64,000 nucleotides of DNA, from contig NZ_CP018016.1 in assembly GCF_000280495.2 (NCBI RefSeq), positions 62,001 to 126,000 on the forward strand, given 5' to 3'. Shown here in pieces: positions 50,437-61,058 of the stretch (positions are counted from its first letter, which is position 1; each line of letters begins with the position of its first letter). The notes under the pieces were generated by a model. The model did not search any database. It was not told where the DNA came from and saw nothing but the letters and a program-made list of their open reading frames with translations. Source of the DNA: Kosakonia radicincitans DSM 16656 (lineage in GTDB: Bacteria > Pseudomonadota > Gammaproteobacteria > Enterobacterales > Enterobacteriaceae). The position numbers and the translations under genes are program-made.

Positions 50437-51369
50437 TTACGCGTCGCGGTTCAGCCAGGCCATATACTCGGTGACGCCTTCGGCAACGGTTTTAAATGGC
50501 TTGTCATAGCCCGCTTTGCGCAGGTTAGTAAGATCCGCCTGGGTAAACGCCTGGTAGCGACCTTTCAGTTTCTCGGGGAACGGAATGTACTCAATAGAAC
50601 CTTTCTTATGGTAAGCCAGCGTCGCATCTGCAACCGCCTGGAAAGATTCTGCGCGGCCAGTGCCGAGGTTATAAATACCGGAAACGCCGTTTTCCCAGAA
50701 CCACAGATTCACGGCGGCCACATCGCCAACGTAGACGAAGTCGCGCTTAAAGTTATCGCTACCTTCGAACAGTTTCGGGCTTTCACCGTTGTTCAGTTGG
50801 GTATTGAGATGGAAAGCCACGCTTGCCATGCTGCCTTTGTGGCCTTCACGCGGACCATAAACGTTGAAATAGCGGAAACCGACAACCGGTGAATTCGCTT
50901 CCGGCAGAATGCTGCGCACATATTCGTCAAACAGCATTTTTGAGTAGCCGTAAACGTTCAGCGGTTTTTCATACTCGCGGGATTCAATGAAGTCGGAAGT
51001 TCGACCGCCGTACGTGGCTGCGGAAGAGGCATACAGGAAGGGGATTTCACGTTCCAGGCAGTAATGCAGCAGCTCTTTAGAGTACTGATAGTTGTTATCC
51101 ATCATGTACTTGCCGTCCCACTCTGTCGTGGAGGAGCACGCACCTTCGTGGAATACCGCGTCAATGTCGCCGAACTCTTCCCCGGCCATAATCTGGATCA
51201 GGAAGTCTTCTTTATCCATGTAGTCGGCGATGTGCAGGTCAACCAGATTGACAAACTTGGTGCCGTCTTTCAGGTTGTCCACCACCAGAATATCAGTGAT
51301 GCCTTTATCATTCAGGGCTTTAACAATGTTACTGCCGATAAAACCCGCGCCGCCGGTAACGATGATCAT
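50437..51369 (-). CDS. hldD: ADP-heptose 6-epimerase HldD
   Basis: A 310-residue short-chain dehydrogenase-type epimerase that converts ADP-D-glycero- to ADP-L-glycero-heptose, the donor for WaaC and WaaF. The Rossmann motif is [12 protein letters not shown], the catalytic pair is in [10 protein letters not shown], and SSAATYGGR is the serine/threonine site. It leads the hldD-waaF-waaC-GT9-GT2-waaL unit. Its promoter lies in the 216-base spacer shared with kbl; in E. coli the gene is heat-inducible. Confidence 0.98.
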   Translation of the reverse strand: MIIVTGGAGFIGSNIVKALNDKGITDILVVDNLKDGTKFVNLVDLHIADYMDKEDFLIQIMAGEEFGDIDAVFHEGACSSTTEWDGKYMMDNNYQYSKELLHYCLEREIPFLYASSAATYGGRTSDFIESREYEKPLNVYGYSKMLFDEYVRSILPEANSPVVGFRYFNVYGPREGHKGSMASVAFHLNTQLNNGESPKLFEGSDNFKRDFVYVGDVAAVNLWFWENGVSGIYNLGTGRAESFQAVADATLAYHKKGSIEYIPFPEKLKGRYQAFTQADLTNLRKAGYDKPFKTVAEGVTEYMAWLNRDA

Positions 51370-51585
51370 AACTGTACCTTTGAAAAGTGGAGCGTTGAGA
51401 CAATCTCAGACACTAATAATTCTTATCATACCATCACATTGTCGCCCCTTCAGCCATTCCCCCAGAGAAGGGCTTAGCGATGCGTGATTTATGCTACAAA
51501 TTACATAATGGGTGATGCGTCATCTCGTATCACTGCATAGCTTTCGGTAAGATGTGCCGAAATTTGCCCAGTCTGGAGAATTGCG

Positions 51586-52782
51586 ATGCGTGGGGATTTT
51601 TATCAACAGTTAACGAATGACCTGGAAACCGCCCGGGCGGAAGGGTTGTTTAAAGAAGAACGCATTATCACGTCGGCTCAACAGGCTGATATCACCGTGG
51701 CGAATGGTAGCCACGTCATTAACTTCTGCGCCAATAACTACCTCGGTCTGGCCAACCATCCCGAACTGATTGCCGCCGCGAAAGCGGGAATGGACAGCCA
51801 TGGTTTCGGCATGGCGTCGGTACGCTTTATTTGCGGTACTCAGGACAGCCACAAAGTGCTGGAGCAGAAGCTGGCCGAGTTTCTCGGCATGGAAGATTCC
51901 ATTCTCTACTCTTCCTGCTTCGACGCCAACGGCGGGCTGTTTGAAACGCTGCTCGGCGCGGAAGATGCCATTATTTCCGATGCGCTGAACCACGCATCGA
52001 TCATCGACGGTGTGCGTTTGTGTAAAGCGAAGCGCTATCGCTATGCCAATAACGATATGCAGGAGCTGGAAGCTCGTCTGAAAGAGGCGCGTGAAGCGGG
52101 CGCTCGCCACGTGCTGATTGCCACCGATGGCGTGTTCTCAATGGACGGCGTGATCGCGAATCTGAAAGGCGTTTGCGATCTGGCAGATAAATATGACGCG
52201 CTGGTGATGGTGGATGACTCTCACGCAGTTGGTTTTGTTGGCGCGAACGGTCGCGGTACGCACGAGTACTGTGATGTCATGGGGCGCGTGGACATCATCA
52301 CCGGTACGCTCGGCAAAGCGCTGGGCGGCGCATCCGGCGGTTACACTGCCGCGCGCAAAGAGGTGGTGGAGTGGCTGCGTCAGCGTTCCCGCCCTTATCT
52401 GTTCTCCAACTCGCTGGCACCGGCGATTGTTGCTGCCTCCATTAAAGTGCTGGAGATGCTGGCATCCGGCGCGGAGTTGCGTGACCGTCTGTGGGCCAAT
52501 GCTCGCCTGTTCCGCGAAAAAATGACCGCTGCAGGCTTTACGCTGGCGGGTGCCGATCACGCCATTATCCCGGTGATGTTGGGCGATGCTGTCGTGGCGC
52601 AAAACTTTGCCCGCGAGCTGCAAAAAGAGGGCATTTACGTCACCGGTTTCTTCTACCCGGTGGTGCCAAAAGGCCAGGCGCGTATCCGCACGCAGATGTC
52701 TGCGGCGCACAGCACTGGGCAAATTGAACGTGCGGTGGCGGCGTTTATCCGCATTGGTAAACAACTGGGTGTGATTGCCTGA
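51586..52782 (+). CDS. kbl: 2-amino-3-ketobutyrate CoA ligase
   Basis: A 398-residue PLP enzyme of the alpha-oxoamine synthase family that cleaves 2-amino-3-ketobutyrate with CoA to glycine and acetyl-CoA. The PLP lysine lies in [29 protein letters not shown] and the aspartate in [11 protein letters not shown] are also conserved. Paired with tdh, 9 bases downstream, it forms the threonine-to-glycine route, controlled by Lrp and leucine in E. coli. TGGAG precedes the ATG. Confidence 0.98.
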   Translation: MRGDFYQQLTNDLETARAEGLFKEERIITSAQQADITVANGSHVINFCANNYLGLANHPELIAAAKAGMDSHGFGMASVRFICGTQDSHKVLEQKLAEFLGMEDSILYSSCFDANGGLFETLLGAEDAIISDALNHASIIDGVRLCKAKRYRYANNDMQELEARLKEAREAGARHVLIATDGVFSMDGVIANLKGVCDLADKYDALVMVDDSHAVGFVGANGRGTHEYCDVMGRVDIITGTLGKALGGASGGYTAARKEVVEWLRQRSRPYLFSNSLAPAIVAASIKVLEMLASGAELRDRLWANARLFREKMTAAGFTLAGADHAIIPVMLGDAVVAQNFARELQKEGIYVTGFFYPVVPKGQARIRTQMSAAHSTGQIERAVAAFIRIGKQLGVIA

Positions 52783-52791
52783 GGGCCTGAC

Positions 52792-53817
52792 ATGAAAGCG
52801 TTATCCAAACTGAAAGCGGAAGAAGGCCTCTGGATGACCGACGTCCCGGAACCGGAAGTCGGCCATAACGATCTGCTGATTAAAATTCGTAAAACCGCGA
52901 TTTGCGGCACCGACGTGCATATTTACAACTGGGATGACTGGTCGAAAAAAACCATTCCCGTGCCGATGGTGGTTGGCCACGAATATGTCGGCGAAGTGGT
53001 GGGGATCGGTCAGGAAGTGAAAGGCTTCAAGATTGGCGATCGCGTCTCCGGTGAAGGTCATATTACCTGCGGCCACTGCCGTAACTGCCGCGCCGGGCGT
53101 ACGCATCTGTGCCGCAACACCATTGGCGTCGGCGTAAATCGTCCGGGTTGTTTTGCCGAGTATCTGGTGATCCCGGCGTTTAACGCGTTTAAAATTCCGG
53201 ACAATATCTCTGACGATCTGGCCTCTATTTTTGATCCGTTTGGCAACGCCGTGCATACCGCGCTCTCTTTCGATCTGGTGGGGGAAGATGTGCTGGTCTC
53301 CGGCGCCGGTCCGATTGGCATCATGGCGGCGGCCGTGGCGAAGCATGTCGGCGCCCGCCATGTGGTGATCACCGATGTGAATGAGTATCGCCTGGAACTG
53401 GCTCGCAAAATGGGCGTTACCCGCGCCGTGAACGTAGCCAAAGAGAGCCTGGCCGATGTGATGGCAGAGCTGGGCATGACCGAAGGGTTCGATGTGGGCC
53501 TCGAGATGTCCGGCGCGCCACCGGCATTCCGTACGATGCTCGATACCATGAACCACGGCGGGCGCATCGCAATGCTCGGTATTCCGCCTTCGGATATGTC
53601 GATCGACTGGAACAAAGTCATCTTCAAAGGACTGTTTATCAAAGGGATTTACGGCCGTGAAATGTTTGAGACCTGGTACAAGATGGCGGCGTTGATTCAG
53701 TCTGGTCTGGATCTTTCACCGATTATCACTCACCGTTTCGGCGTTGACGACTTCCAACAGGGCTTCGATGCCATGCGCTCGGGTCAATCCGGCAAGGTGA
53801 TTCTGAGCTGGGAATAA
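52792..53817 (+). CDS. tdh: L-threonine 3-dehydrogenase
   Basis: A 341-residue zinc- and NAD-dependent alcohol-dehydrogenase-type enzyme that oxidises threonine to 2-amino-3-ketobutyrate. The catalytic zinc region is [13 protein letters not shown] and GHEYVGEV; the structural zinc loop is [15 protein letters not shown]; the NAD motif is [11 protein letters not shown]. It follows kbl by 9 bases and ends at a strong terminator. Confidence 0.98.
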   Translation: MKALSKLKAEEGLWMTDVPEPEVGHNDLLIKIRKTAICGTDVHIYNWDDWSKKTIPVPMVVGHEYVGEVVGIGQEVKGFKIGDRVSGEGHITCGHCRNCRAGRTHLCRNTIGVGVNRPGCFAEYLVIPAFNAFKIPDNISDDLASIFDPFGNAVHTALSFDLVGEDVLVSGAGPIGIMAAAVAKHVGARHVVITDVNEYRLELARKMGVTRAVNVAKESLADVMAELGMTEGFDVGLEMSGAPPAFRTMLDTMNHGGRIAMLGIPPSDMSIDWNKVIFKGLFIKGIYGREMFETWYKMAALIQSGLDLSPIITHRFGVDDFQQGFDAMRSGQSGKVILSWE

Positions 53818-53820
53818 ATA

Positions 53821-53846
53821 AAAAAGACGCCTGCGGGCGTCTTTTT
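53821..53846 (+). terminator. Terminator after kbl-tdh
   Basis: AAAAAGACGCC and GGCGTCTTTTT pair over 11 bases around a TGCG loop, followed by more T residues, 3 bases after the tdh stop. A classic rho-independent terminator. Confidence 0.93.
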
Positions 53847-53967
53847 TTACAACAAAGTTCACCTCCTGACGTGCAATTCTGTGTAACCGCAACATTTCAC
53901 CTGGTCGATAATGCTAACTCGGCTACGCTGTTGATGATTGGTTTAACTTTCATTGCGGGTGAGCGAT

Positions 53968-54765
53968 ATGTTCAAAATATCGGTCTGTTTGCTGACATTT
54001 AATTCGGCGCGCCTGTTACGGGAAGTCTTGCCGCCGCTCATTATCATTGCAGATGATTTCGTTGTTGTGGATTCCGGTAGTACGGATGCAACGCTGGAAA
54101 TATGCCGGGAATACGGAATAGATGTTCATCACCGTCCCTTCGATATACACGGACAGCAAATGAACTATGCCATTAGTATTGCCGCTCACGACTGGGTTCT
54201 GTGCATGGACAGCGATGAAATACTCGATGAGCAGGTCGTTAACTATATCCTTAAATTAAAAGCGGGTGAGGAACCCACGCCTGAGCGGGCGTGGCAACTG
54301 CCCCGTTACTGGTATGTGTTGGGAAAAGAAGTGCGTACGCTCTATCCCATTTCTTCACCGGATTTTCCGGTACGTTTATTTAACCGCCAGCGTGCACGCT
54401 TTAACGATCGTCCGGTTGACGATCAGGTCATCGGAGAGATGACCTGCGAAAAAATACCAGGCCGGGTACGTCATGATACGTTTCATACACTGCACGAGAT
54501 GTTTAATAAGCTAAATAGCTACACCTCGCGGTTGGTTAAATATCGTGATATTCGGCCTTCTGTTTTGCGGGGAATTATTAGCGCTATCGGGGCTTTTTTT
54601 AAATGGTATCTGTTTAGCGGCGCATGGCGTGAAGGGAAAGTGGGCGCTGCCACCGGGCTGTATGCCACGCTCTACAGCTTTATGAAATATTTCAAAGCCT
54701 GGTATGCCCACAAGGAAGAGAAATTCTCTGCAACGACGGAAGATCATGAGAAAAGAACAACTTAA
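53968..54765 (+). CDS. Family 2 glycosyltransferase, WaaE/LgtF-like
   Basis: A 265-residue GT2 transferase with ISVCLLTFNSARLLREVLPP, VVDSGSTDATL and the metal site MDSDEILDEQ. It is of the same subfamily as the WaaE protein encoded at 37632-38402 and looks like a distant paralogue. The tail (AWYAHKEEKFSATTEDHEK) is charged and lacks a membrane anchor, though YLFSGAWREGKVG may associate with the membrane. GGTGAG lies before the ATG at 53968; the frame opens at 53953. It sits after tdh, the place of yibD in E. coli, so a core-modifying role is plausible. Its sugar is unknown. Confidence 0.75.
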   Translation: MFKISVCLLTFNSARLLREVLPPLIIIADDFVVVDSGSTDATLEICREYGIDVHHRPFDIHGQQMNYAISIAAHDWVLCMDSDEILDEQVVNYILKLKAGEEPTPERAWQLPRYWYVLGKEVRTLYPISSPDFPVRLFNRQRARFNDRPVDDQVIGEMTCEKIPGRVRHDTFHTLHEMFNKLNSYTSRLVKYRDIRPSVLRGIISAIGAFFKWYLFSGAWREGKVGAATGLYATLYSFMKYFKAWYAHKEEKFSATTEDHEKRTT

Positions 54766-54808
54766 GGCAGCCACTCCGCCCAGAGCCGTGAAGCACATTT
54801 CAACAATA

Positions 54809-54828
54809 AAAGGGGCCGCGGCCCCTTT
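54809..54828. terminator. GC-rich palindrome between convergent genes
   Basis: A perfect 20-base palindrome, AAAGGGGCCGCGGCCCCTTT, lies 43 bases after the stop of the glycosyltransferase at 53968 and one base before the convergent stop at 54830. It can form a hairpin in either direction and probably ends both transcripts. Confidence 0.7.
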
Positions 54829-54829
54829 G

Positions 54830-55744
54830 TCATTTCTGTAACTTCTCTTGATCGGTCAGGTAGCGCACTTTACGCGTATAGTCCTGACCTTTGAAAAGCA
54901 ATTTATTATCTGTCGAGTCGAGATATTTTTGCCATTCGGAGAGCGGAAAACCACCATGGGCGCCAATAACCTCTTTGGGAATAACCGCTTCCTGACCGCC
55001 GATTTTCTTGGAAACCGGCCAGTTCATCCAGTCACCCAAATTAATCGTCTTTAGGTCCAGCAAATCCAGTAACGCTGCGAGCGGCAGCTGATCGGTTGGC
55101 GGCTGGCTATCGTCCATCAGTTCCCAGGTATCCTGGAACAACGTCAGCCAAAGCGGACAAATACGCCGCCAGGTTTTTTTTGTTGCCGCAAGAAAAGCGC
55201 CGTTAACGTGATCCACTAAATACGGGCGCACGGTCTCTTTATAGTAGGCAGGAACCTTTTCTGTGGGCGCGCCGTCCAGCTTGGCAATCATTTTTCCCTG
55301 CCGGAAGCTGGAATATATATGCATATCCGTCATACGGATTTCAGGCATTTTGAGTAAATTCAGATCGGAATCGATCATCAAAATACCTTCTCCTTTGGCC
55401 TGCAAAGGCGCATTCAGCTTAATCAGGCGGCTCAGGTAAATTTGTTTGTAGCGATAGTGCTCTTCACGTTTCGGCAGATCGAGCGTCACGACGCGCGTTT
55501 TAGCGGGCAACTGACCAAATGCGGATGCCGGCTGATCGCTGACAATGACAATTTCCGTTATCTCTTGCGCATAACGTTCGGCAAAGGTTGCCGATAACAG
55601 CGCTTCCTCAATGTAATCCGCGCCTGTACAGGGAATGACGACGGAATCCACCGCAACACGTTTCTCATTCGGAGAAAGCGTCGCATAAGGAATATTGTGG
55701 CGGCCGGTAATATGGCGGTATCGGGAGTTGAGAAATTTAAACAT
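54830..55744 (-). CDS. Putative GT-A fold transferase, unassigned family
   Basis: A 304-residue soluble protein. VDSVVIPCTGADYIEEALLS resembles the N-terminal strand of a nucleotide-sugar binding fold, and GILMIDSDLNLLKMPEI contains a DxD metal site, so a glycosyltransferase is likely. I do not recognise a named family. The C-terminal half (QPPTDQLPLAALLDLLDL, WPVSKKIGGQEAVIP) has no known motif. It overlaps the upstream GT4 gene by 8 bases, so both act in one pathway. The pair is inserted between tdh and yibQ, which adjoin more closely in E. coli. Confidence 0.55.
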   Translation of the reverse strand: MFKFLNSRYRHITGRHNIPYATLSPNEKRVAVDSVVIPCTGADYIEEALLSATFAERYAQEITEIVIVSDQPASAFGQLPAKTRVVTLDLPKREEHYRYKQIYLSRLIKLNAPLQAKGEGILMIDSDLNLLKMPEIRMTDMHIYSSFRQGKMIAKLDGAPTEKVPAYYKETVRPYLVDHVNGAFLAATKKTWRRICPLWLTLFQDTWELMDDSQPPTDQLPLAALLDLLDLKTINLGDWMNWPVSKKIGGQEAVIPKEVIGAHGGFPLSEWQKYLDSTDNKLLFKGQDYTRKVRYLTDQEKLQK

Positions 55745-56966
55745 GACGCTCTCGTTCTGAAGAAGGGGTTTCTAGCACGGCTTCAACACCAGCCACGTAA
55801 TGCTCAATGGCGTAATGATGGCATACGTTTTCGTAGGCTCTGGTGACCAGCTGTGAGCGCAGCGTTTCGCTTGCCCATACCTGCTCCAGATGTGATGAAA
55901 GCAGGGCGATATCACTCCACGGAAACAATAATCCTGTTACCTGATCTTCGATAAGCTCGGCCGTACCAGTCACGGCGGATCCAATAACGGGGATTTTTAA
56001 CAGCATGGCTTCCAGAACAACGCGCGGTAGACCTTCGCTTTGCGATGCCAGAATAAAGGCATCGAAAGTGGAAAGGTAGTCAAAAGGCTGGTTCTGAAAA
56101 CCGGTAAACACGATCCGTTCCGCAATCCCCAGTGATTTTGCCTGATTAAGCAACGCACCGCGTTCCACGCCTTCGCCAACAATGATCATCTTCCATTTAG
56201 CCTGCGGGTTGCGCTGGCTAAATGCGCTTAATGCGCTGAGAGTATGATGGTTCGCTTTGCGCGGGATCAGCGAGCCGATACTGCCAAAAATAAACGTTTC
56301 ATCATCCAGCCCCAACTGTTGGCGCATTGCGCGGCGGTCCGGCATTTTCTGATGGATATCAATCGCGTTATTTACCGTCGTACAGAGCTCCGGCTTAACG
56401 CCATGCTGAAGCAAAACGCGTTCAACGCCGTGGGATACGGCAATGATCTGCGTGGCATAGCGGTTCACCAGTGCCACCAAAGGTTCATTCAGCACTGGCT
56501 CGATACGGCAGTGTTGAATCAGGCGCACTGGCAGCCTCGCCGCGGCAAGGTAGCCTTCTTCGTTGGAGCCCGGCTGGTTGTTCATGTACAGCGTATCGTA
56601 GCCGCCTTGTTTCAATAAGCTCTCAATACTGTGGACATTCGGCTGGATACGCCACAGCCGATCGATATAACGGGTATAAGATTTACGTGCAGTTCTGGAA
56701 AAAAAGAGTAACCCGCGGCCCGTTTCTTTGGCGAGTTTTGCCCACCAGGGCTGCCTGCGTTGCGGGATGACAATAAGCGGAATGCCGATGCTGTGTAAAA
56801 CCTGCTCGATAGTTTGTCCCTGGGCGCGGTTGTAATTATTGTAAAAACAGCACGTAATATCGAACTTCTGGCGATCGATACGCTTCAGAAGTTCGAGCAT
56901 GCTGTTTGTACCACCACCCCACTCTTTACCCGTATCAAGCAGGAGAATCTTATGTCGTTGCGGCAT
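55737..56966 (-). CDS. GT4 glycosyltransferase of unknown target
   Basis: A 409-residue GT-B fold transferase. ILLLDTGKEWGGGTNSMLEL is the N-terminal acceptor loop; ATQIIAVSHGVERVLLQHG and FGSIGSLIPRKANHHTL follow; ASQSEGLPRVVLEAMLLKIP is the donor-site EX7E motif. It likely uses a UDP- or GDP-sugar at the inner membrane. It sits 80 bases after yibQ on the same strand and overlaps the next gene by 8 bases. Substrate is unknown, with LPS core or another surface glycan most likely from context. Confidence 0.8.
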   Translation of the reverse strand: MPQRHKILLLDTGKEWGGGTNSMLELLKRIDRQKFDITCCFYNNYNRAQGQTIEQVLHSIGIPLIVIPQRRQPWWAKLAKETGRGLLFFSRTARKSYTRYIDRLWRIQPNVHSIESLLKQGGYDTLYMNNQPGSNEEGYLAAARLPVRLIQHCRIEPVLNEPLVALVNRYATQIIAVSHGVERVLLQHGVKPELCTTVNNAIDIHQKMPDRRAMRQQLGLDDETFIFGSIGSLIPRKANHHTLSALSAFSQRNPQAKWKMIIVGEGVERGALLNQAKSLGIAERIVFTGFQNQPFDYLSTFDAFILASQSEGLPRVVLEAMLLKIPVIGSAVTGTAELIEDQVTGLLFPWSDIALLSSHLEQVWASETLRSQLVTRAYENVCHHYAIEHYVAGVEAVLETPSSERERHV

Positions 56967-57046
56967 TTCTTAACCTTTTGGCTTGCACAATAGTGATGCT
57001 TAAAACACAGGCACCGTGTGCTGAATCTCAGTTAACCGGCGCGAAA

Positions 57047-57985
57047 TTATTGTTTTTGACCCCAGCCGCGCCACTGGTTTTGCATATAGTGAACCAACGA
57101 ACTGTCGCTAATGCTTTCACCCACCACGCTAAAGAAGCGGCTGGCATAAACCGGCTGCGGTTTTTGCTTCGTTTTACACTGTTTAACACCGCGGAACGGG
57201 TTACGTGGTGGCGGAGTGATGCCGCCGGGCGCTGTGGTATTTGGTGTTGAGGTATCGATCTGCGGCTCATTCAGCAGGCTGCTCGGGCGCACCAGCGTGA
57301 TATCCGCAGGCAGGCTGGACAGCGCCTGTTGCAGGACGCGGACGGTCGCCGGATGCGGATGACCGATAGCAATGGCGGAACCGTTGCGGCGAGCCAGCTC
57401 AACGGCGCGGTTAAACTGACGACGAATATCGCCTTCGTTTTGCGTATCGTCGAGAAACACTTTGCGTTTCAACACCTTCACGCCGGTTCCCGTCGCTGCG
57501 CGCATCGCCTGGCTGTTGCCAATGGTCATGCTGTCGAGAAAGTAGAGGTTATAGCGCTCCAGCGCCTGCATCACTTTCTGCATGCCGAACAGGCTCGACG
57601 TCATGGCGCTGCCCATGTGGTTATTCAGCCCCACGGCGTAGGGCACTTTGCTGACGGCATCGCTGATAATACGTTCAATCTCCGCGCTGCTCATTTCCGG
57701 ACGCAGCGTGTCTTTTTCCAGCGGTTGTTTGCTGAGCGGCGCCATCGGCAGGTGAATCAGCACTTCATGGCCGCTGTTATGGGCTTTGGTCGCCATTTCC
57801 CGCGCATGTGTGGCGTTGGGCAATACCGCAACGGAAATCGCCTGTGGCATCGCCAGCACCTGATTTTCAGTCTGAGGACGATAACCAAAGTCATCGATAA
57901 CGATAGCCAGTTTTCCAGCGAGAACCGGCGCAGAAAAAACCAGCGCAACGGCGAGAGAAAGCGCAAGATGACGAAACTGAAGCAA
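57047..57985 (-). CDS. yibQ: Divergent polysaccharide deacetylase YibQ
   Basis: A 312-residue secreted protein with a signal peptide (cleaved after VLA near residue 23) and a divergent NodB-like domain. LAIVIDDFGYRP carries the first Asp pair; HEVLIHLPMAP and LNNHMGSAM are the following motifs; AIAIGHPHPATV is the last. The function is not settled; cell-envelope work is likely from its neighbour envC, whose stop is 3 bases upstream. The C-terminal 60 residues, rich in Pro and Lys, look extended relative to E. coli. Confidence 0.92.
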   Translation of the reverse strand: MLQFRHLALSLAVALVFSAPVLAGKLAIVIDDFGYRPQTENQVLAMPQAISVAVLPNATHAREMATKAHNSGHEVLIHLPMAPLSKQPLEKDTLRPEMSSAEIERIISDAVSKVPYAVGLNNHMGSAMTSSLFGMQKVMQALERYNLYFLDSMTIGNSQAMRAATGTGVKVLKRKVFLDDTQNEGDIRRQFNRAVELARRNGSAIAIGHPHPATVRVLQQALSSLPADITLVRPSSLLNEPQIDTSTPNTTAPGGITPPPRNPFRGVKQCKTKQKPQPVYASRFFSVVGESISDSSLVHYMQNQWRGWGQKQ

Positions 57986-57988
57986 AAC

Positions 57989-59254
57989 TTATCTTCCCAA
58001 CCACGGCTGTGGATTGACCGCCTGACCCTGACGGCGAATTTCGAAATAGAGTGAAGGCCGGCCCTGACCGCCACTGCTGCCTACGAGGGCTATCGGTTGG
58101 CCTGCGCGCACCTGCGTGCCGACGCTGACCAGCGCGCTCTGGTTATAACCGTAGAGGCTCATGTCGCCTTTACCGTGCTCAACCACGACCACCAGGCCGT
58201 AACCCTGTAGCCAGTCGGCCAGGATCACACGTCCATCGGCGATCGCTTTAACTTCGCTGCCTTCAGACGCACCGATAACAATCCCTTTCCACCGTAGCTC
58301 ACCCTGCAACTGTTCGCCATAACGATGCAACAACGGACCGCGAACCGGCCAGATTGCCTGGCCCGATGGCGAGCCTAACCCGCCGGTACGGGACATCAGC
58401 GAGCGTTCGCTTTCGGTGGGTTTGTAGGTGGTGCCTTTGCTGCTGGCTTCTTTCTGGCGATCGCGCACGGCCTGCGCTTCACGCGCTTCACGATCGGCGC
58501 GCGCTTTGGCTGCCGCTTCCGCACGGGCTAAGCGGTCACGCAAGCGGGATTCGTTGGCGCGCATCTCGCTGAGCTGCTGTTGTCCTTCCTGGATAGAGGA
58601 TTCCAGCCCGGAAAGGGTTTTCTGCCGCTCATTACGGGCTTGTTCAAGCTTGGCCTGCTGCGCTTTTTGCTCGTAAAGCAGGGTTTGTTGCTGGCTCTGT
58701 TTCTCTTCCAGCTCGGTTTTCTGCGTCGCCACTTCTTCACGCGTTTGCTTCAACTGGGCGATCGTTTCCTGGCGTGCCTTGTTGAGATAGCCGAAGTAAG
58801 CCTGTAAACGCTGGCCGCGCTGGCTCTCTTCACCGCTTAAAAGCAACTGAATGCCCGTGTGCGGCCCCTGGCGGAACGCGGCATCAAGTTGCGCTGCGAG
58901 ATTGCGTTCCTGCGCCGCGCGCTGGCGTTCCAGTTTGGCGATCGAGGCATTCATCTCATCGATTTGGCGGTTGAGTTGCGCAAGTGTGTTCTGGGTTTCC
59001 CGCAACTGGCGGGCGGCGGCGGAAATAGCCTGTTCCTGCGCTTTAAGCTGGGCAAGAAGGCCGGAGCGTTGCTGTTGTTGCTGGCGTACCGCGCGCTCTT
59101 TCTCGGCGATATCGGCCTGAATGGATTTGAGCTGGTCGCGGTCATCCGCATGGGCGGAAACGGCGCACAGCAATGCGCCAGCGCTGAGTGCGCTGGCGCA
59201 GAGAAGGGGCCGGAACCTGCCCCATGTAATTGAAAAAATCGCCTTTCCCCTCAT
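57989..59254 (-). CDS. envC: Murein hydrolase activator EnvC
   Basis: A 421-residue periplasmic protein that activates the amidases AmiA and AmiB at the division site. A signal peptide ends near AHADDRDQ, a long coiled coil covers about residues 40-270, and a C-terminal LytM domain follows. The LytM domain is degenerate: YFEIRRQG replaces the zinc-binding HxH of active enzymes, as in E. coli EnvC. It starts 9 bases after gpmI and ends 3 before yibQ. Confidence 0.96.
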   Translation of the reverse strand: MRGKAIFSITWGRFRPLLCASALSAGALLCAVSAHADDRDQLKSIQADIAEKERAVRQQQQQRSGLLAQLKAQEQAISAAARQLRETQNTLAQLNRQIDEMNASIAKLERQRAAQERNLAAQLDAAFRQGPHTGIQLLLSGEESQRGQRLQAYFGYLNKARQETIAQLKQTREEVATQKTELEEKQSQQQTLLYEQKAQQAKLEQARNERQKTLSGLESSIQEGQQQLSEMRANESRLRDRLARAEAAAKARADREAREAQAVRDRQKEASSKGTTYKPTESERSLMSRTGGLGSPSGQAIWPVRGPLLHRYGEQLQGELRWKGIVIGASEGSEVKAIADGRVILADWLQGYGLVVVVEHGKGDMSLYGYNQSALVSVGTQVRAGQPIALVGSSGGQGRPSLYFEIRRQGQAVNPQPWLGR

Positions 59255-59263
59255 GGGGAGCGA

Positions 59264-60808
59264 TTATTCCACGATGAACAGCGGCTTACCAGTCATCTCT
59301 TGCGGGATTTCCATGCCCATCAGCGTCAGCATGGTCGGTGCGATATCGGAAAGTTTTCCGCCTGCAACAGCCTTCACTGGCTTATCGCCAACGTAGATCA
59401 GCGGCACCGGCAGGTTGGTGTGCGCGGTATGCGCCTGGCCGGTTGCCGGGTCGCGCATCTGTTCTGCGTTACCGTGATCGGCGGTGATCAGCAATTGACC
59501 GCCCACAGCTTCGACCGCTTTGGTCACTTCCGCCACACAGTGATCCAGCGCTTCAACCGCGGCAACTGCTGCATCGAATACGCCGGTATGACCAACCATA
59601 TCACCGTTCGGGTAGTTACAGATGATGGTGTCGTATTTGCCGCTGGCGATCGCCGCAACCAGTTTTTCGGTCAGCTCGGCGGAGCTCATCTCCGGCTGCA
59701 AATCGTAAGTCGCCACTTTTGGCGAGTTGATCAGAATACGGTCTTCGCCCGGGAACGGCTCTTCAACACCGCCGTTAAAGAAGAAGGTCACATGCGCATA
59801 TTTTTCTGTTTCAGAGATGCGCAACTGCGTTTTGTTGTGCTTCGCCATCCACTCGCCAAGCGTGTTAGCGAGAGAGGCTGGTGGGTAAGCCACGGCAGTT
59901 TTGATGTCTGCGGCATATTCCGTCAGCATCACGAAATCCACATTAACCACTTTCTTACGTGCGAAGCCGTCGAAATCCGCGTTGACGAAAGCGCGGGTAA
60001 TCTCACGCGCGCGGTCAGCACGGAAGTTCATGAAAATCAGCGCATCGCCATCCTGCATCGCGGCATCAGCCTGACCCGCAGCACGGATCACGGTCGCTTT
60101 GACGAATTCATCGTTTTCATCGCGGGCGTAAGCCGCTTGCAGGCCAGCCACCGCGCTGTCGACAGTAAACTCGCCTTTCGCTTGCGTCATCAGATCATAT
60201 GCCTGCTCTACGCGATCCCAGCGGTTGTCGCGATCCATGGCGTAGTAACGGCCGATGATTGAAGCGACGCGGCCTTTGCCCAGCGCGGCAAACTTGTCTT
60301 CGAATTTTTTCAGTGAAGATTCCGCGCTGCGCGGCGGCGTATCGCGACCGTCGAGGAACGCATGCAGGTAGATTTTGTCAGCGCCGCGCTCTGCGGCCAG
60401 TTCTACCATCGCCATAATATGGTCTTCGTGGCTGTGCACGCCGCCTGCGGAAAGCAGGCCCATAATGTGCACGGCTTTACCGGCTGCTACGGCTTTATCC
60501 ACCGCGCCGCTCAGCACCGGGTTGCTGAAGAAGGTACGTTCTTTAATTTCAACGTCCAGACGGGTCAGATCCTGATAAACAATGCGACCCGCGCCGAGGT
60601 TGACGTGGCCGACTTCGGAGTTCCCCATCTGGCGATCCGGCAGACCGACTTCAAGGCCTGACGCATCAATCAGGGTGTGCGGACGTTTTGCCCACAGCTG
60701 GTCCATTACCGGGGTCTTTGCGTTGAAAATAGCGTTATCCTGCTGGTCTTCGCGGTAGCCGTAGCCATCAAGAATCACCAGTACCATAGGTTTTTTAGAA
60801 ACCGACAT
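59264..60808 (-). CDS. gpmI: Cofactor-independent phosphoglycerate mutase
   Basis: A 514-residue manganese-dependent mutase interconverting 3- and 2-phosphoglycerate. Start [20 protein letters not shown]; the phosphoserine site is in [16 protein letters not shown]; the metal-binding HGNAEQM and DHIMAM motifs are present. The frame is open up to 60835, but the ATG at 60808 has GAGGGTG upstream and matches homologues. It leads the gpmI-envC-yibQ unit and is divergent from yibN over 250 bases. Confidence 0.97.
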   Translation of the reverse strand: MSVSKKPMVLVILDGYGYREDQQDNAIFNAKTPVMDQLWAKRPHTLIDASGLEVGLPDRQMGNSEVGHVNLGAGRIVYQDLTRLDVEIKERTFFSNPVLSGAVDKAVAAGKAVHIMGLLSAGGVHSHEDHIMAMVELAAERGADKIYLHAFLDGRDTPPRSAESSLKKFEDKFAALGKGRVASIIGRYYAMDRDNRWDRVEQAYDLMTQAKGEFTVDSAVAGLQAAYARDENDEFVKATVIRAAGQADAAMQDGDALIFMNFRADRAREITRAFVNADFDGFARKKVVNVDFVMLTEYAADIKTAVAYPPASLANTLGEWMAKHNKTQLRISETEKYAHVTFFFNGGVEEPFPGEDRILINSPKVATYDLQPEMSSAELTEKLVAAIASGKYDTIICNYPNGDMVGHTGVFDAAVAAVEALDHCVAEVTKAVEAVGGQLLITADHGNAEQMRDPATGQAHTAHTNLPVPLIYVGDKPVKAVAGGKLSDIAPTMLTLMGMEIPQEMTGKPLFIVE

Positions 60809-61058
60809 TGCGACACCCTCTTGCTCAGAAGACAAAAAAAATTTTGCGTAATTTTACTACAGCTGAATCGATAAAATAGCCGCAGAAGATCAAAGAAAGC
60901 GGCTGCCTGTGGGGCTGATTTACGGGTGTTTCTTTCTTTTTTTCGTAACACTCCGCAGAAAATGCATTCCATCGCGCTCGCTGGCTGTATTTGCCACACT
61001 GCGCAGGTATACTCCTTTCCTGGTTTTTTAATCACTAAGTCGGGAGCTGTTACCCCAG

